Below, one piece after another: positions 1 to 6,514 of a stretch of 6,634 nucleotides of DNA (positions are counted from its first letter, which is position 1; every line of letters begins with the position of its first letter). This stretch comes from Prevotellaceae bacterium. Its GTDB lineage: Bacteria > Bacteroidota > Bacteroidia > Bacteroidales > UBA932. The notes under the pieces were generated by a model. It had not been told where the DNA came from. It was given only the letters and a program-made list of their open reading frames with translations, and made no database searches. The stretch covers positions 1-6,634 of the forward strand of contig JAISRS010000245.1 of NCBI GenBank assembly GCA_031273485.1. Direction: 5' to 3'. The translations under genes were made by a program, and so were the position numbers.

Positions 1-335
1 TACACCTTGAACAGTTCCCGCGCCCGGATGGAACAGCCCGGCCCCTGGACGCAACGCTCTTTGATGAAGTTCCCTATCACGTCCATTTCCCCCCGGTACT
101 CATCGGTAGCCGTGGTAATAGCCGGAGGCGTTTTAAGCCGTTCAGTACACCAGCGGACAGTACCCTCAAGTATCCAGTTCAGTATCCCCGGCCCCTCCTC
201 CGTCAGCTTCTTTTCCAGATCCTTATCCTGCTTTTCTTCGGGTATCGTGGTCGTAAAAGGTATCAGTTTAATCCTCCGCCATATTCTGTAGCCCATCCCT
301 TTATTTATCGGTTTTTTGTTCGCAGCCAAGTCCAT
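1..335 (-). pseudogene. 5'-truncated phage/plasmid primase-helicase, P4 family, C-terminal remnant (runs off the left edge)
   Basis: Read leftward from 335, the frame stays open to the window edge (111 codons) and is continuous with the C-terminal part of P4-family primase-helicases. It shows ANKKP (320 to 309; compare the family's TNHKP, the SF3 sensor-1 asparagine), then WRRIKLIPF (281 to 255), TIPEEKQDKDLEKKL, GPGILNWILEG and ATDEYRGEMDVIGNFI, all in family order. In the family this enzyme primes and unwinds DNA for phage, plasmid or island replication. The Walker A and B part should lie upstream, but the frame closes at a TAA (357-359). Homology stops near 330, beside the end of the next gene. 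The ATG at 335 has no Shine-Dalgarno sequence, so I read this as a gene that lost its 5' portion. The usual GTD after KP-I-x-x is GMG here. GC content (about 54%) is far above that of the neighbouring operon. Family assignment is firm; that it is dead is an inference. Confidence 0.82.
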
Positions 336-345
336 TAGGATTACA

Positions 346-2421
346 CTAAACCAAAATTATCTCTGATGGCGTTCTTATTAAACATACGGTCGGTTCATAA
401 TTTCGATCTTTGAGTAATTTTTCAAAAGTTTTTCTGTCTATTGAAGATGCGTTCCCACCAAAAGGATGGGTATGCCATGTGCCAAGGTAAGTCACCTTTC
501 CAGATGTTTTGTTTTCTATATTTTTTATCTCTCTATATAAGTCATGCGTACCCAATACAAATACATTTCGTTTTTCAATGCTATCAGAAGGTGCAGGCAA
601 TAATGATGTTATTACTACTGTTTTTGCATAATCAAAAACAGTACCCAGTAAAACACCTCCGGTTTCATTTGGTCTTTTAGAAACTAAATATCTCAACATC
701 AAGTCAGAAATTTCAGAAGAAATATATAAATCCCATCCATTTAATGAAGGTAATGCAAGAAAACCAGGAATGTTGATTTTTTTAATATTAAGGCCATGTT
801 CTTGATATGAATATAAGTCAATTTCTGCTTCTGTATCAAAATTATTAGTTATAATTTCTTGTATTTTAATTGACATAGCTGATGCCATTAGCGATATTTG
901 TGCATCGCTGGCTACCATCGTTTGGTCACTGCAAGATTGACCAATATTAATATTCTCTAACTTGGCATTGAACAGAATATAGTGCAGATCTCTATTTGTA
1001 ATAGCCTGTCGATATAGGAATGCCCATTCATGTAATAGTTTACACGATTTATCGCCACGTTCAATAAAAAGCAGACCAAATTTCCCGGAGTTATATAAAC
1101 CGGCACTAATGATAGGTGGTAAGTTCTTATTCGCCAATAAAAAATTACGCACAGAAAGAGAAGCGGTTGTATCAACGATAATCTTAGATGTTGAGTAATC
1201 AACATTAAATGCCGATGTGTTCTCCTGGATTGCAGTAGCATTACCAATACTTCTGATTGCTGATGATAAAGAATCAGCTTTTAATAAATAATCAAAAAAC
1301 AATAAAGCATGGCGGGCATTATTGTGAGGAAGGAAATAGTCGTTATCAATACATAAAAAATTGTCATTGCCATTTCTCGCTAGATGTACGGCAATTTTTG
1401 AACCTAAGCTACCGCATCCCAAAAATGTTATATATCTGTTATTATCCTTATAGGCATTAACTGTTCCCGATAATTTTTGTAATAGTAGAGTTGATTTATC
1501 ATTTATATGTACAAGCATCTCTACAATACATTCGGATGACACTCGTTTTTTACCTTTTCTTTTTTTGTCTTTATTTATTAAAAAATTCATAAATTCTATC
1601 TTTAAATCACTACCAATTATTTTGCAGGGTCTTTTTATTAGAAAGCTCACGAAGATTTTTTCTTCATCGCAAAACTTTGCATCTATACCCTCAATAAAAG
1701 ATCTAATGTTTGGCAATCCAATTTTCCCGGCATATAAGTAAAGATCTGAAAGGATTTTAATGGGGTTCGGAATGTAGAAATCAATAACATTAGGAGTTAT
1801 AAAAAAAAGATTTCGCGCATTTTCACTCTTGTTAGATAGAATTTGATTTCCTGCAAAAATAAATCTTTGATTTTTTGAATATTGAACAGGCCTATATTTT
1901 CCTGAATTATTCGCATTTTTATTCAAATTTTCTAATATTTCATAATCATCATACACTATAAATCCTCTAAAATCATCATTTCGCATGGGCTCCCACCCCT
2001 GTTTTCGATTAAGCAAGGAGTTAGAAGCAGCATTTTCAAGCCAATTCACCAGTTGATCTAGTATGCCGTCCATCCATTGAGGCTGCTGTAACAATTCCGA
2101 AAGATTTCCCGCATAAATACAAGGTAATACCTCATCTTTGGACGGGTTTATGTGGGGAAAATTTCTTGGGAAATCATTACGTAATATAATTTTTGGTGCA
2201 TCAAGAGGAAAATTTTTATCAAAAATGAACTTTGTATCTTCTTTGCTTCTGATACCTTTATTCGTTACTCCTCTTTCTATAAATTTGCTTGGTAAATTTA
2301 TGGAAACAGAGGCAGAAATGGTGTTTTCATTTTCCGCAAACACAATATCGGATACATTAGAAAAAGCATGATGTTCACAAATGTATTTATGCGCCTTTTT
2401 AATCCAATACTCATTATCCAT
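346..2421 (-). CDS. E2-E1-JAB triple-fusion ubiquitin-like conjugation/deconjugation protein
   Basis: Three ubiquitin-pathway modules on one 691-residue chain. Residues about 1-135 are E2-like: P-x-x-FPHI with His90, then PCIY with Cys101 as the likely thioester cysteine, then a W-rich helix. Residues about 150-325 are an unassigned linker. Residues about 328-530 are an E1/ThiF adenylation domain: GCGSLG (335-340) nucleotide loop, DND (359-361), N-x-A-R-H (368-371), VDTTAS (416-421) and QSCSDQ with Cys497 as candidate catalytic cysteine. Residues about 565-691 are a JAB/JAMM peptidase: ETGG (Glu586), HTHP (His650, His652) and S-x-x-D (Ser659, Asp662), a complete zinc site. E1 would activate a C-terminus, E2 transfer it, and JAB cut it off again. 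The start overlaps the upstream stop by 8 bases and has only a weak GAGAG behind it, so translation is probably coupled. Nearest known relatives by architecture are Cap2 (E2-E1) and Cap3 (JAB) of type II CBASS and the Bil proteins, where the JAB is separate. The target is unknown. Confidence 0.9.
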   Translation of the reverse strand: MDNEYWIKKAHKYICEHHAFSNVSDIVFAENENTISASVSINLPSKFIERGVTNKGIRSKEDTKFIFDKNFPLDAPKIILRNDFPRNFPHINPSKDEVLPCIYAGNLSELLQQPQWMDGILDQLVNWLENAASNSLLNRKQGWEPMRNDDFRGFIVYDDYEILENLNKNANNSGKYRPVQYSKNQRFIFAGNQILSNKSENARNLFFITPNVIDFYIPNPIKILSDLYLYAGKIGLPNIRSFIEGIDAKFCDEEKIFVSFLIKRPCKIIGSDLKIEFMNFLINKDKKRKGKKRVSSECIVEMLVHINDKSTLLLQKLSGTVNAYKDNNRYITFLGCGSLGSKIAVHLARNGNDNFLCIDNDYFLPHNNARHALLFFDYLLKADSLSSAIRSIGNATAIQENTSAFNVDYSTSKIIVDTTASLSVRNFLLANKNLPPIISAGLYNSGKFGLLFIERGDKSCKLLHEWAFLYRQAITNRDLHYILFNAKLENINIGQSCSDQTMVASDAQISLMASAMSIKIQEIITNNFDTEAEIDLYSYQEHGLNIKKINIPGFLALPSLNGWDLYISSEISDLMLRYLVSKRPNETGGVLLGTVFDYAKTVVITSLLPAPSDSIEKRNVFVLGTHDLYREIKNIENKTSGKVTYLGTWHTHPFGGNASSIDRKTFEKLLKDRNYEPTVCLIRTPSEIILV

Positions 2422-3589
2422 GTGGATATGACTCTCTTGTTGAATGTGCTGTTGCTGCCGACAGTTTTGATCTGGCCTTTACAGACCTTTTTTGTGGCCC
2501 GGAAGGCGTTAAATAAAATTCAAGAGGTTCGGGTTCTTCTTTGCCTGGATATTCATTAGTACAAATAAATTGCGAATCACCTACAATCTTTTGGTATTCT
2601 TTCTTTGCCGCAACACTAGGAGGATCATCGTCATTGTTGGAAATGATCTTCGACTGTGAAACAATAAAGGACCCTATTCTTTTCTGACTTAAAGCATTTT
2701 TTGCATCTTCACAGATTTGTGGATTTTCATCTTTTGATTGGCTGTCATACGACAAAGAATGCCACGAACAATGATGCGGGGCATAAAGGATATCGTATAT
2801 TAATTTGCTTGTATCGTTTTTATAGCGATTCCAAAGTGTTTCCCAAACAAGACATTCTGCATCGGCAGCCATAAGTATCTTATTCTCATAATAGCCTTCC
2901 CAATTTGTTTCTGTTATGGTAAGCTGAATTATGATACTCTGCCTGTTGTGGTCAAGATAATCTTTATCCGGTTCATCTTCTTGTTGTTCAATAGGACCGA
3001 GGATCACCCCTTTCAATTTGCTGGCAATATTACGATTATTAATTGTTGAGAAAGTATCGCCAATACCATAAACAATTCCGTCAAAATCATCAGTCTTTCC
3101 AGAAGGATCTTTGCCAATAATGATAGCTCTATCACCAACTTCCTGGATCTTTCCTGAATTTTCATATAAAGACACCCGGCGCCTCATCTCCTTGTTAAAT
3201 GATTTTGCATTATCACAAAGTGAATAATTCTCTGTTTCTGACTTCCAGAAAATAGAGCTACTCCATAACTCACGAATAACAATTTTTAATGATTCCTCAT
3301 CGTCATTATAGTCATTAAGAGAACCAAGATGAAAATGATCCGGTAAGCCCTTTAAGTGATCTTCGTGCCTATGCGTAAGAATAAAGGCATCAATATAAGG
3401 CCTGCCGAATTCGTCAGAGGGGAGGCGGTCTCGTAATTCTTGGTTGACATTGCAATAGTCCGCAATCAGTTCTGTTTCAATGGAACAGTCGATCAACATT
3501 GTTGTATTGTTTTGATCGTTCAATTTAATTAAAGTCATGCCACCATTCTTTTCGCCAACCGGGAAAAAGGTAATTGTTGAGTTTGTCAT
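2414..3589 (-). CDS. ComEC-like metallo-beta-lactamase-fold hydrolase with a C-terminal glycine tail
   Basis: A 391-residue soluble MBL-fold protein with no signal peptide. The metal site reads T-HRHEDH (His73, His75, Asp77, His78), then D243 after MAA, then APHH (His272, His273). N-x-x-S (215-218) before the second half and the HH-C-S pattern resemble the MBL domain of ComEC/Rec2, a group that includes nucleases and phosphodiesterases. The metal site looks intact, so an active hydrolase is likely, but the substrate cannot be read from the sequence. The fold ends near FYLTPSG (358-364). It is followed by a 27-residue basic, low-complexity tail (365-391; rich in K, R, S, A) that ends in Tyr-Pro-His-Gly, a form suited to activation by an E1. 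An AAGGAGA sits 5 bases before the ATG. The gene follows the membrane-protein gene after 1 base and overlaps the E2-E1-JAB gene, so the three are almost certainly co-translated. It may be the effector, the conjugated protein, or both. Confidence 0.87.
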   Translation of the reverse strand: MTNSTITFFPVGEKNGGMTLIKLNDQNNTTMLIDCSIETELIADYCNVNQELRDRLPSDEFGRPYIDAFILTHRHEDHLKGLPDHFHLGSLNDYNDDEESLKIVIRELWSSSIFWKSETENYSLCDNAKSFNKEMRRRVSLYENSGKIQEVGDRAIIIGKDPSGKTDDFDGIVYGIGDTFSTINNRNIASKLKGVILGPIEQQEDEPDKDYLDHNRQSIIIQLTITETNWEGYYENKILMAADAECLVWETLWNRYKNDTSKLIYDILYAPHHCSWHSLSYDSQSKDENPQICEDAKNALSQKRIGSFIVSQSKIISNNDDDPPSVAAKKEYQKIVGDSQFICTNEYPGKEEPEPLEFYLTPSGPQKRSVKARSKLSAATAHSTRESYPHG

Positions 3590-3590
3590 C

Positions 3591-4301
3591 TTATTCTCCT
3601 TTTGTCATACTCAAAAAATCTGAAAAAAGCCTGTCCGCATAACTGTAGCCAAGACTTTCCAATATATGTCGCCTAAAAAGAAATAGAGCGAGAAATAACA
3701 AAAAATAAAATCCAAAAAAGCCTATCGCTTTCCATTCGTGGGTGTAAAAGTAGAAGCATATACAAAGCAGAGCGCCAAAAAATACAAAGAAACTTCCGCC
3801 AATAAGATTCCGCCAAAAACCATACCTGATATTATACGTAATAGTAAAAGATCCATGGCCAACAATATTTCTAATAGCATTAACGGCTTCTCGTGCTTGT
3901 AATCGGGCATTTTTAATATCTGACATTTCATCTTTCTCGTTAGAAAGCTTGATACCTGTCTTTTCTAATAGTTTTTCTCTAATCTGATTTTTTCGATCCC
4001 TTGAAAGTAAGCCATTGTCATAAAGAAGCATGGTGGCCGAAGGAAAAAACAAACCGCCTTTTCCAAAGATGCCATCTTGGATCAAGTGTTTTGCAATCGT
4101 GCATTGTACTTGCATAAGCCCAAGCATGATAATAAATGAAATTCCCAAGTCGGCAATAATAACCATCCAACTGATACTTTGGATGATGTTTTCAAAGAAA
4201 ATATGGCCAAAAAACATGACTAGAAAATTTGAAAATGGTATTAAACAGAGAAAAGTTGGAACATATCGAGCTTTTATTTCGTATTCATCCAATGCTTTCA
4301 T
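3591..4301 (-). CDS. Four-helix membrane protein of unknown family, first gene of the conjugation operon
   Basis: 236 residues with two hydrophobic pairs: helices at about 13-32 and 43-66, then 168-186 and 191-209. Between them lies a polar segment of about 100 residues (67-167), and a short tail follows. An even number of helices places both ends and the middle segment on the same side. Arg and Lys flank the helices there (R210, R211, K71), pointing to the cytoplasm. The middle segment has features that look conserved by type: FPSATMLLYDN (86-96), a charged helix (101-135) and N-I-R-Y-G-F-W-R-N (157-165) leading into helix 3. I do not recognise the family. Short multi-helix proteins beside nucleotide- or ubiquitin-like defence genes are often membrane-disrupting effectors, so that is a reasonable guess; an anchor or sensor is equally possible. 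GGGAGA lies 5 bases before the ATG and supports this start. A consensus-like promoter lies just upstream. Confidence 0.8.
   Translation of the reverse strand: MKALDEYEIKARYVPTFLCLIPFSNFLVMFFGHIFFENIIQSISWMVIIADLGISFIIMLGLMQVQCTIAKHLIQDGIFGKGGLFFPSATMLLYDNGLLSRDRKNQIREKLLEKTGIKLSNEKDEMSDIKNARLQAREAVNAIRNIVGHGSFTITYNIRYGFWRNLIGGSFFVFFGALLCICFYFYTHEWKAIGFFGFYFLLFLALFLFRRHILESLGYSYADRLFSDFLSMTKGE
3595..3601 (-). promoter_or_regulatory. Ribosome binding site of the MBL gene, inside the end of the membrane-protein gene
   Basis: On the minus strand the bases read AAGGAGA, followed by 5 bases and the ATG at 3589. The site lies within the last codons and stop of the upstream gene, so ribosomes finishing that gene are delivered to it. 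It fixes the MBL start. Confidence 0.75.
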
Positions 4302-4306
4302 TATTT

Positions 4307-4312
4307 TCTCCC
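4307..4312 (-). promoter_or_regulatory. Ribosome binding site of the four-helix membrane protein gene
   Basis: GGGAGA on the minus strand, 5 bases before the ATG at 4301. It supports this ATG over internal ones. Confidence 0.65.
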
Positions 4313-4344
4313 AAATCTTTGGTCTCTCTTTATCCGGTGATTAA

Positions 4345-4374
4345 AAAATAACCGAATTCAGAATATCTTGTCAA
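4345..4374 (-). promoter_or_regulatory. Proximal sigma70-type promoter of the leftward operon
   Basis: On the minus strand a perfect TTGACA (4374 to 4369) is followed after 18 bases by TATTTT (4350 to 4345; four of six match TATAAT). Transcription would begin near 4338, giving a leader of about 37 bases before the ATG at 4301. The AGTGT-TT-ACACT palindrome (4374-4385) abuts the -35 box and could be an operator. Confidence 0.55.
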
Positions 4375-4385
4375 GTGTTTACACT
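4374..4385. repeat. Short palindrome next to the proximal -35 box
   Basis: AGTGT and ACACT are perfect inverted arms around a TT centre. It is short enough to occur by chance in AT-rich DNA. Its position against the -35 box of the proximal leftward promoter makes a regulatory role possible. Confidence 0.4.
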
Positions 4386-4421
4386 ATATATGGTATGTCT
4401 ATTTATGATAAACCATATATA
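4385..4421. repeat. 10-bp inverted repeat overlapping the distal leftward promoter
   Basis: TATATATGGT (4385-4394) and ACCATATATA (4412-4421) are perfect inverted arms with a 17-base spacer. A further ATACCA at 4429-4434 is the inverse of TGGTAT at 4391-4396. The right arm covers the -10 hexamer of the candidate distal promoter, the position expected of a repressor site. Confidence 0.55.
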
Positions 4422-4443
4422 TAGTAGTATACCACTTTGTCAA
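4416..4443 (-). promoter_or_regulatory. Distal sigma70-type promoter candidate of the leftward operon
   Basis: On the minus strand a second perfect TTGACA (4443 to 4438) is followed after 16 bases by TATATA (4421 to 4416). Transcription would begin near 4409. It may work alongside the proximal promoter or be a chance match in this AT-rich stretch. Confidence 0.4.
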
Positions 4444-4452
4444 ATAGAGCAA

Positions 4453-4483
4453 ATTCATAAAATTTGGCTCCAATTTTATGAAT
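4453..4483. repeat. 12-bp perfect inverted repeat with a 7-base loop
   Basis: ATTCATAAAATT (4453-4464) and AATTTTATGAAT (4472-4483) are exact inverse complements around TGGCTCC. The arms are AT-rich and no T-run follows on either strand, so an intrinsic terminator is unlikely. A dimeric regulator site or the trace of an element end fits better. It lies about 70 bases upstream of the rloA promoter and 10 bases from the distal leftward -35 box, so it could serve both directions. Confidence 0.6.
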
Positions 4484-4555
4484 ATATCAATATCTCAAAT
4501 AAAAGTCAACAATAATCGAAAAAAATGCGGATTTTCCGTAAAAATGATAACTATC

Positions 4556-4585
4556 TTGACTATTTTTGCCGATATATTCTATACT
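4556..4585 (+). promoter_or_regulatory. Sigma70-type promoter of rloAB
   Basis: TTGACT (4556-4561) and TATACT (4580-4585) are separated by 18 bases and differ from consensus by one base each. Transcription would begin around 4591-4593, immediately before the AAGGAG at 4594-4599 and only about 12-14 bases before the ATG at 4605. Confidence 0.7.
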
Positions 4586-4604
4586 ACAAGTATAAGGAGC
4601 AGAC

Positions 4605-5891
4605 ATGATTGCGGAATTTACCGTCCAGAACTATCGTTCTTTCAAAGGGAAACATATTTTTTCACTTATTTCGACAAAGAATAAAGAATTGTCAGAATCG
4701 AATACCTTTGAGATGGGGGATAAGCTGCGTTTCCTCAAAACTGCCGTCATTTATGGGGCCAATGCCAGTGGGAAATCAAATTTCTTCCGGGCACTTTCAT
4801 TTTACAGAAACTTTGCCGTTTTTTCCGGGCCGCGAAAACAGGTGGGCGATACCATTGAAGTTGATGCTTTTTACTTTTCCAAACAAACGGAATATGAACC
4901 ATCGTCTTTTGAACTTGTTTTTTTTATGAAAAATGATGAGGGGAAGAATATTCGTTATCGTTATGGATTTTCCGTTACCCAGGAAGAAGTTATTACGGAG
5001 TACCTATTTGCGATTCTCAATGTCAGGGAAGTTACGCTTTTTACCAGGGAAAAACAGGAGCTTGTTACAACTGACTATTTCCGCGAAGGAGCAAAGATCA
5101 AATCGGCGGTTCGTCAAAATTGTTCTTTTTTATCAGTTTGTGCCCAAACTAACGGTGAAATTGCTGTAAGTATTGTCCGATATTTTCAGGATATGCTTAT
5201 CACTTCAGGTTTGCAAAATATCGCTTCCGTGACGAAAAACCGCCTACGCAAGCCGGATGATAATGCCCTTAAGGGAGTTCTTGATTTTCTTCATTTTGCG
5301 GATATTCAGGTAAACGAATTGCAGGTTGAGCGTGAACCTGTTAGTTTTAGTGAATTACCTCCTGATCTTGCAGAATTTCTGAAAAAAACTCCCCAGGCAA
5401 AGCCGCCGGAACGAGAGACCTATTTCTTTGGTCATATTTGCTTTGATAACGAAGAAAATGCAGGAACCGTTTTGATCCCTGAACATCAAGAATCCAGCGG
5501 AACAAGAAAGTTGTTTACCTATGCAATTCCAATTACCTCTGCCCTGGAAAACGGGACCCCTTTGTTTATCGACGAATTTGACGCTCAGTTACATCCGTTA
5601 ATTCTTGAAAATATCATCAAACTTTTCAATTCTCCGGAAAAAAACCCGAAAAATGCTCAACTGGTTATTTCCTGCCATGCGGTGAATATTCTCACGAATA
5701 AACTTTTTCGCCGGGATCAAATTTGGTTTTGCGAGAAAGATCAATACGGTGCAACTGATTTATATTCCCTTGTCGAATACGATGAACCCATTCGCAACGA
5801 TGCGGCATTTGGTAAAAATTATTTGCAGGGTAAATATGGCGCTGTACCGTATATCAACGAAATCGCTTTACAGATTGGGAACCGTGAATAA
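4605..5891 (+). CDS. rloA: RloA-like AAA15/ABC-type ATPase, abortive-infection module
   Basis: 428 residues with the SMC/ABC-type ATPase layout of the AAA15 (RloA) family. It begins with the typical FTVQNYRSFK strand (5-14). Then come Walker A GANASGKS (51-58), an ABC signature-like SSGTRKLF (297-304), Walker B PLFIDEFD (319-326, Glu324 catalytic), the LHP D-loop (329-331) and the switch histidine in SCHAVN (His358). The region between Walker A and the signature carries the insertion expected of this family rather than a long coiled coil. Every ATPase motif is intact. In related two-gene systems such as PARIS (AriA-AriB), an ATPase of this type holds and controls a TOPRIM partner until a phage trigger is sensed, and the downstream gene here fits that role. 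AAGGAG lies 5 bases before the ATG. The stop codon shares one base with the next start. Confidence 0.88.
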   Translation: MIAEFTVQNYRSFKGKHIFSLISTKNKELSESNTFEMGDKLRFLKTAVIYGANASGKSNFFRALSFYRNFAVFSGPRKQVGDTIEVDAFYFSKQTEYEPSSFELVFFMKNDEGKNIRYRYGFSVTQEEVITEYLFAILNVREVTLFTREKQELVTTDYFREGAKIKSAVRQNCSFLSVCAQTNGEIAVSIVRYFQDMLITSGLQNIASVTKNRLRKPDDNALKGVLDFLHFADIQVNELQVEREPVSFSELPPDLAEFLKKTPQAKPPERETYFFGHICFDNEENAGTVLIPEHQESSGTRKLFTYAIPITSALENGTPLFIDEFDAQLHPLILENIIKLFNSPEKNPKNAQLVISCHAVNILTNKLFRRDQIWFCEKDQYGATDLYSLVEYDEPIRNDAAFGKNYLQGKYGAVPYINEIALQIGNRE

Positions 5892-6514
5892 TGGGACACG
5901 ATAAACTTTTTCAGAAACGAAAAACCGCTTTAACCCGTCTGCAAAATATCCGAAAATTACGCCGTATTCTTATTGTCTGTGAAGGCGAAAAGACCGAGCC
6001 GAATTATTTCAGGAAATTTCCGGCAAATCCAGAAATATATGACAGCATTGATGTACATGGAACCGGATATAATACGGTGTCATTGATCACCGAGGCGATA
6101 CGAATTAAAAATTTTGCATTACAAAAAAGAGAGCCCTATATCGAAACTTGGTGTGTTTTTGACAGAGATGATTTTTCCGTCGAATCGTTTGAGAATGCGA
6201 TAAAGCTGGCCAAGAAAAATCAAATAAAGTGCGCTTATTCCATTGAAGCCTTTGAGATTTGGTATATGCTTCACTTTAATTATTACGATAGTGCTTTGTC
6301 ACGCGGCCAATATAAAGAAAAACTTTCTGAATTACTGAAAAAACCATATTTGAAAAATAACGAAGAAATGTTTTCCCTGTTGGAAAATCGCCAAAACAGG
6401 GCGATGCAAAATGCGCAAAAACTCTATTACAAGCAATATTTGCTGCCTTTAAAGGAGCAAAATCCGGTTACAACCGTATTTTATTTGGTTGAACGGTTAA
6501 TAAAGCAGGTATAA
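5891..6514 (+). CDS. rloB: RloB-like TOPRIM-type protein, probable nuclease effector
   Basis: 207 residues, complete and of usual length for RloB. The family's acidic blocks are in order: ILIVCEGEKTEPNYF (26-40, Glu31 and Glu33), VFDRDDF (89-95, Asp91, Asp93, Asp94) and SIEAFEIWYMLHF (117-129, matching the family pattern S-x-x-x-FE-x-W-x-x-x-HF). It ends in NPVTTVFYLVERL (191-203), also a family hallmark. The first two blocks correspond to the glutamate and DxD metal-binding sites of a TOPRIM fold, so metal-dependent nucleic-acid cleavage is the expected activity; the target, DNA or tRNA, is not visible. The N-terminus is basic (K and R in 9-25). The ATG overlaps the rloA stop as TAATG, so translation depends on re-initiation and keeps the two proteins in a fixed ratio. 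No clear terminator follows. Confidence 0.87.
   Translation: MGHDKLFQKRKTALTRLQNIRKLRRILIVCEGEKTEPNYFRKFPANPEIYDSIDVHGTGYNTVSLITEAIRIKNFALQKREPYIETWCVFDRDDFSVESFENAIKLAKKNQIKCAYSIEAFEIWYMLHFNYYDSALSRGQYKEKLSELLKKPYLKNNEEMFSLLENRQNRAMQNAQKLYYKQYLLPLKEQNPVTTVFYLVERLIKQV

Larger units (their letters stand above)
4302..4604. promoter_or_regulatory. Divergent AT-rich control region between the conjugation operon and rloAB
   Basis: 303 bases with no credible gene. It holds the ribosome binding sites and candidate promoters for both divergent units, plus three inverted repeats (4374-4385, 4385-4421, 4453-4483). No regulator gene is encoded in the window, so any repressor would come from elsewhere or from one of the operon products. 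The stretch 4484-4555 shows nothing beyond AT-rich sequence. Confidence 0.7.

Noticed and set aside
7..291. Plus-strand open frame of 94 codons at the left edge
   Set aside because: It is the antisense of the primase remnant, whose minus-strand translation matches a known family over its length. The plus-strand protein looks like low-complexity Ser/Pro shadow sequence and has no ribosome site.
346..4301. Type II CBASS
   Set aside because: E2-E1 and JAB modules are present, but there is no CD-NTase (no nucleotidyltransferase GS...DxD motif) in any reading of the window, and the partner enzyme is an MBL protein.
346..4301. Bil (ISG15-like) or other ubiquitin-like operon with its own modifier
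   Set aside because: No small beta-grasp ubiquitin-like gene with a Gly-Gly end was found in or between the genes. It could still be encoded elsewhere in the genome.
4453..4483. Intrinsic terminator
   Set aside because: The arms are nearly all A and T, no T-run follows the hairpin on either strand, and it lies between divergent genes where neither transcript would end.
4478..4684. Plus-strand 68-codon frame starting in the control region
   Set aside because: It begins inside the 12-bp inverted repeat, has no ribosome site, contains the rloAB promoter and overlaps the start of rloA out of frame.
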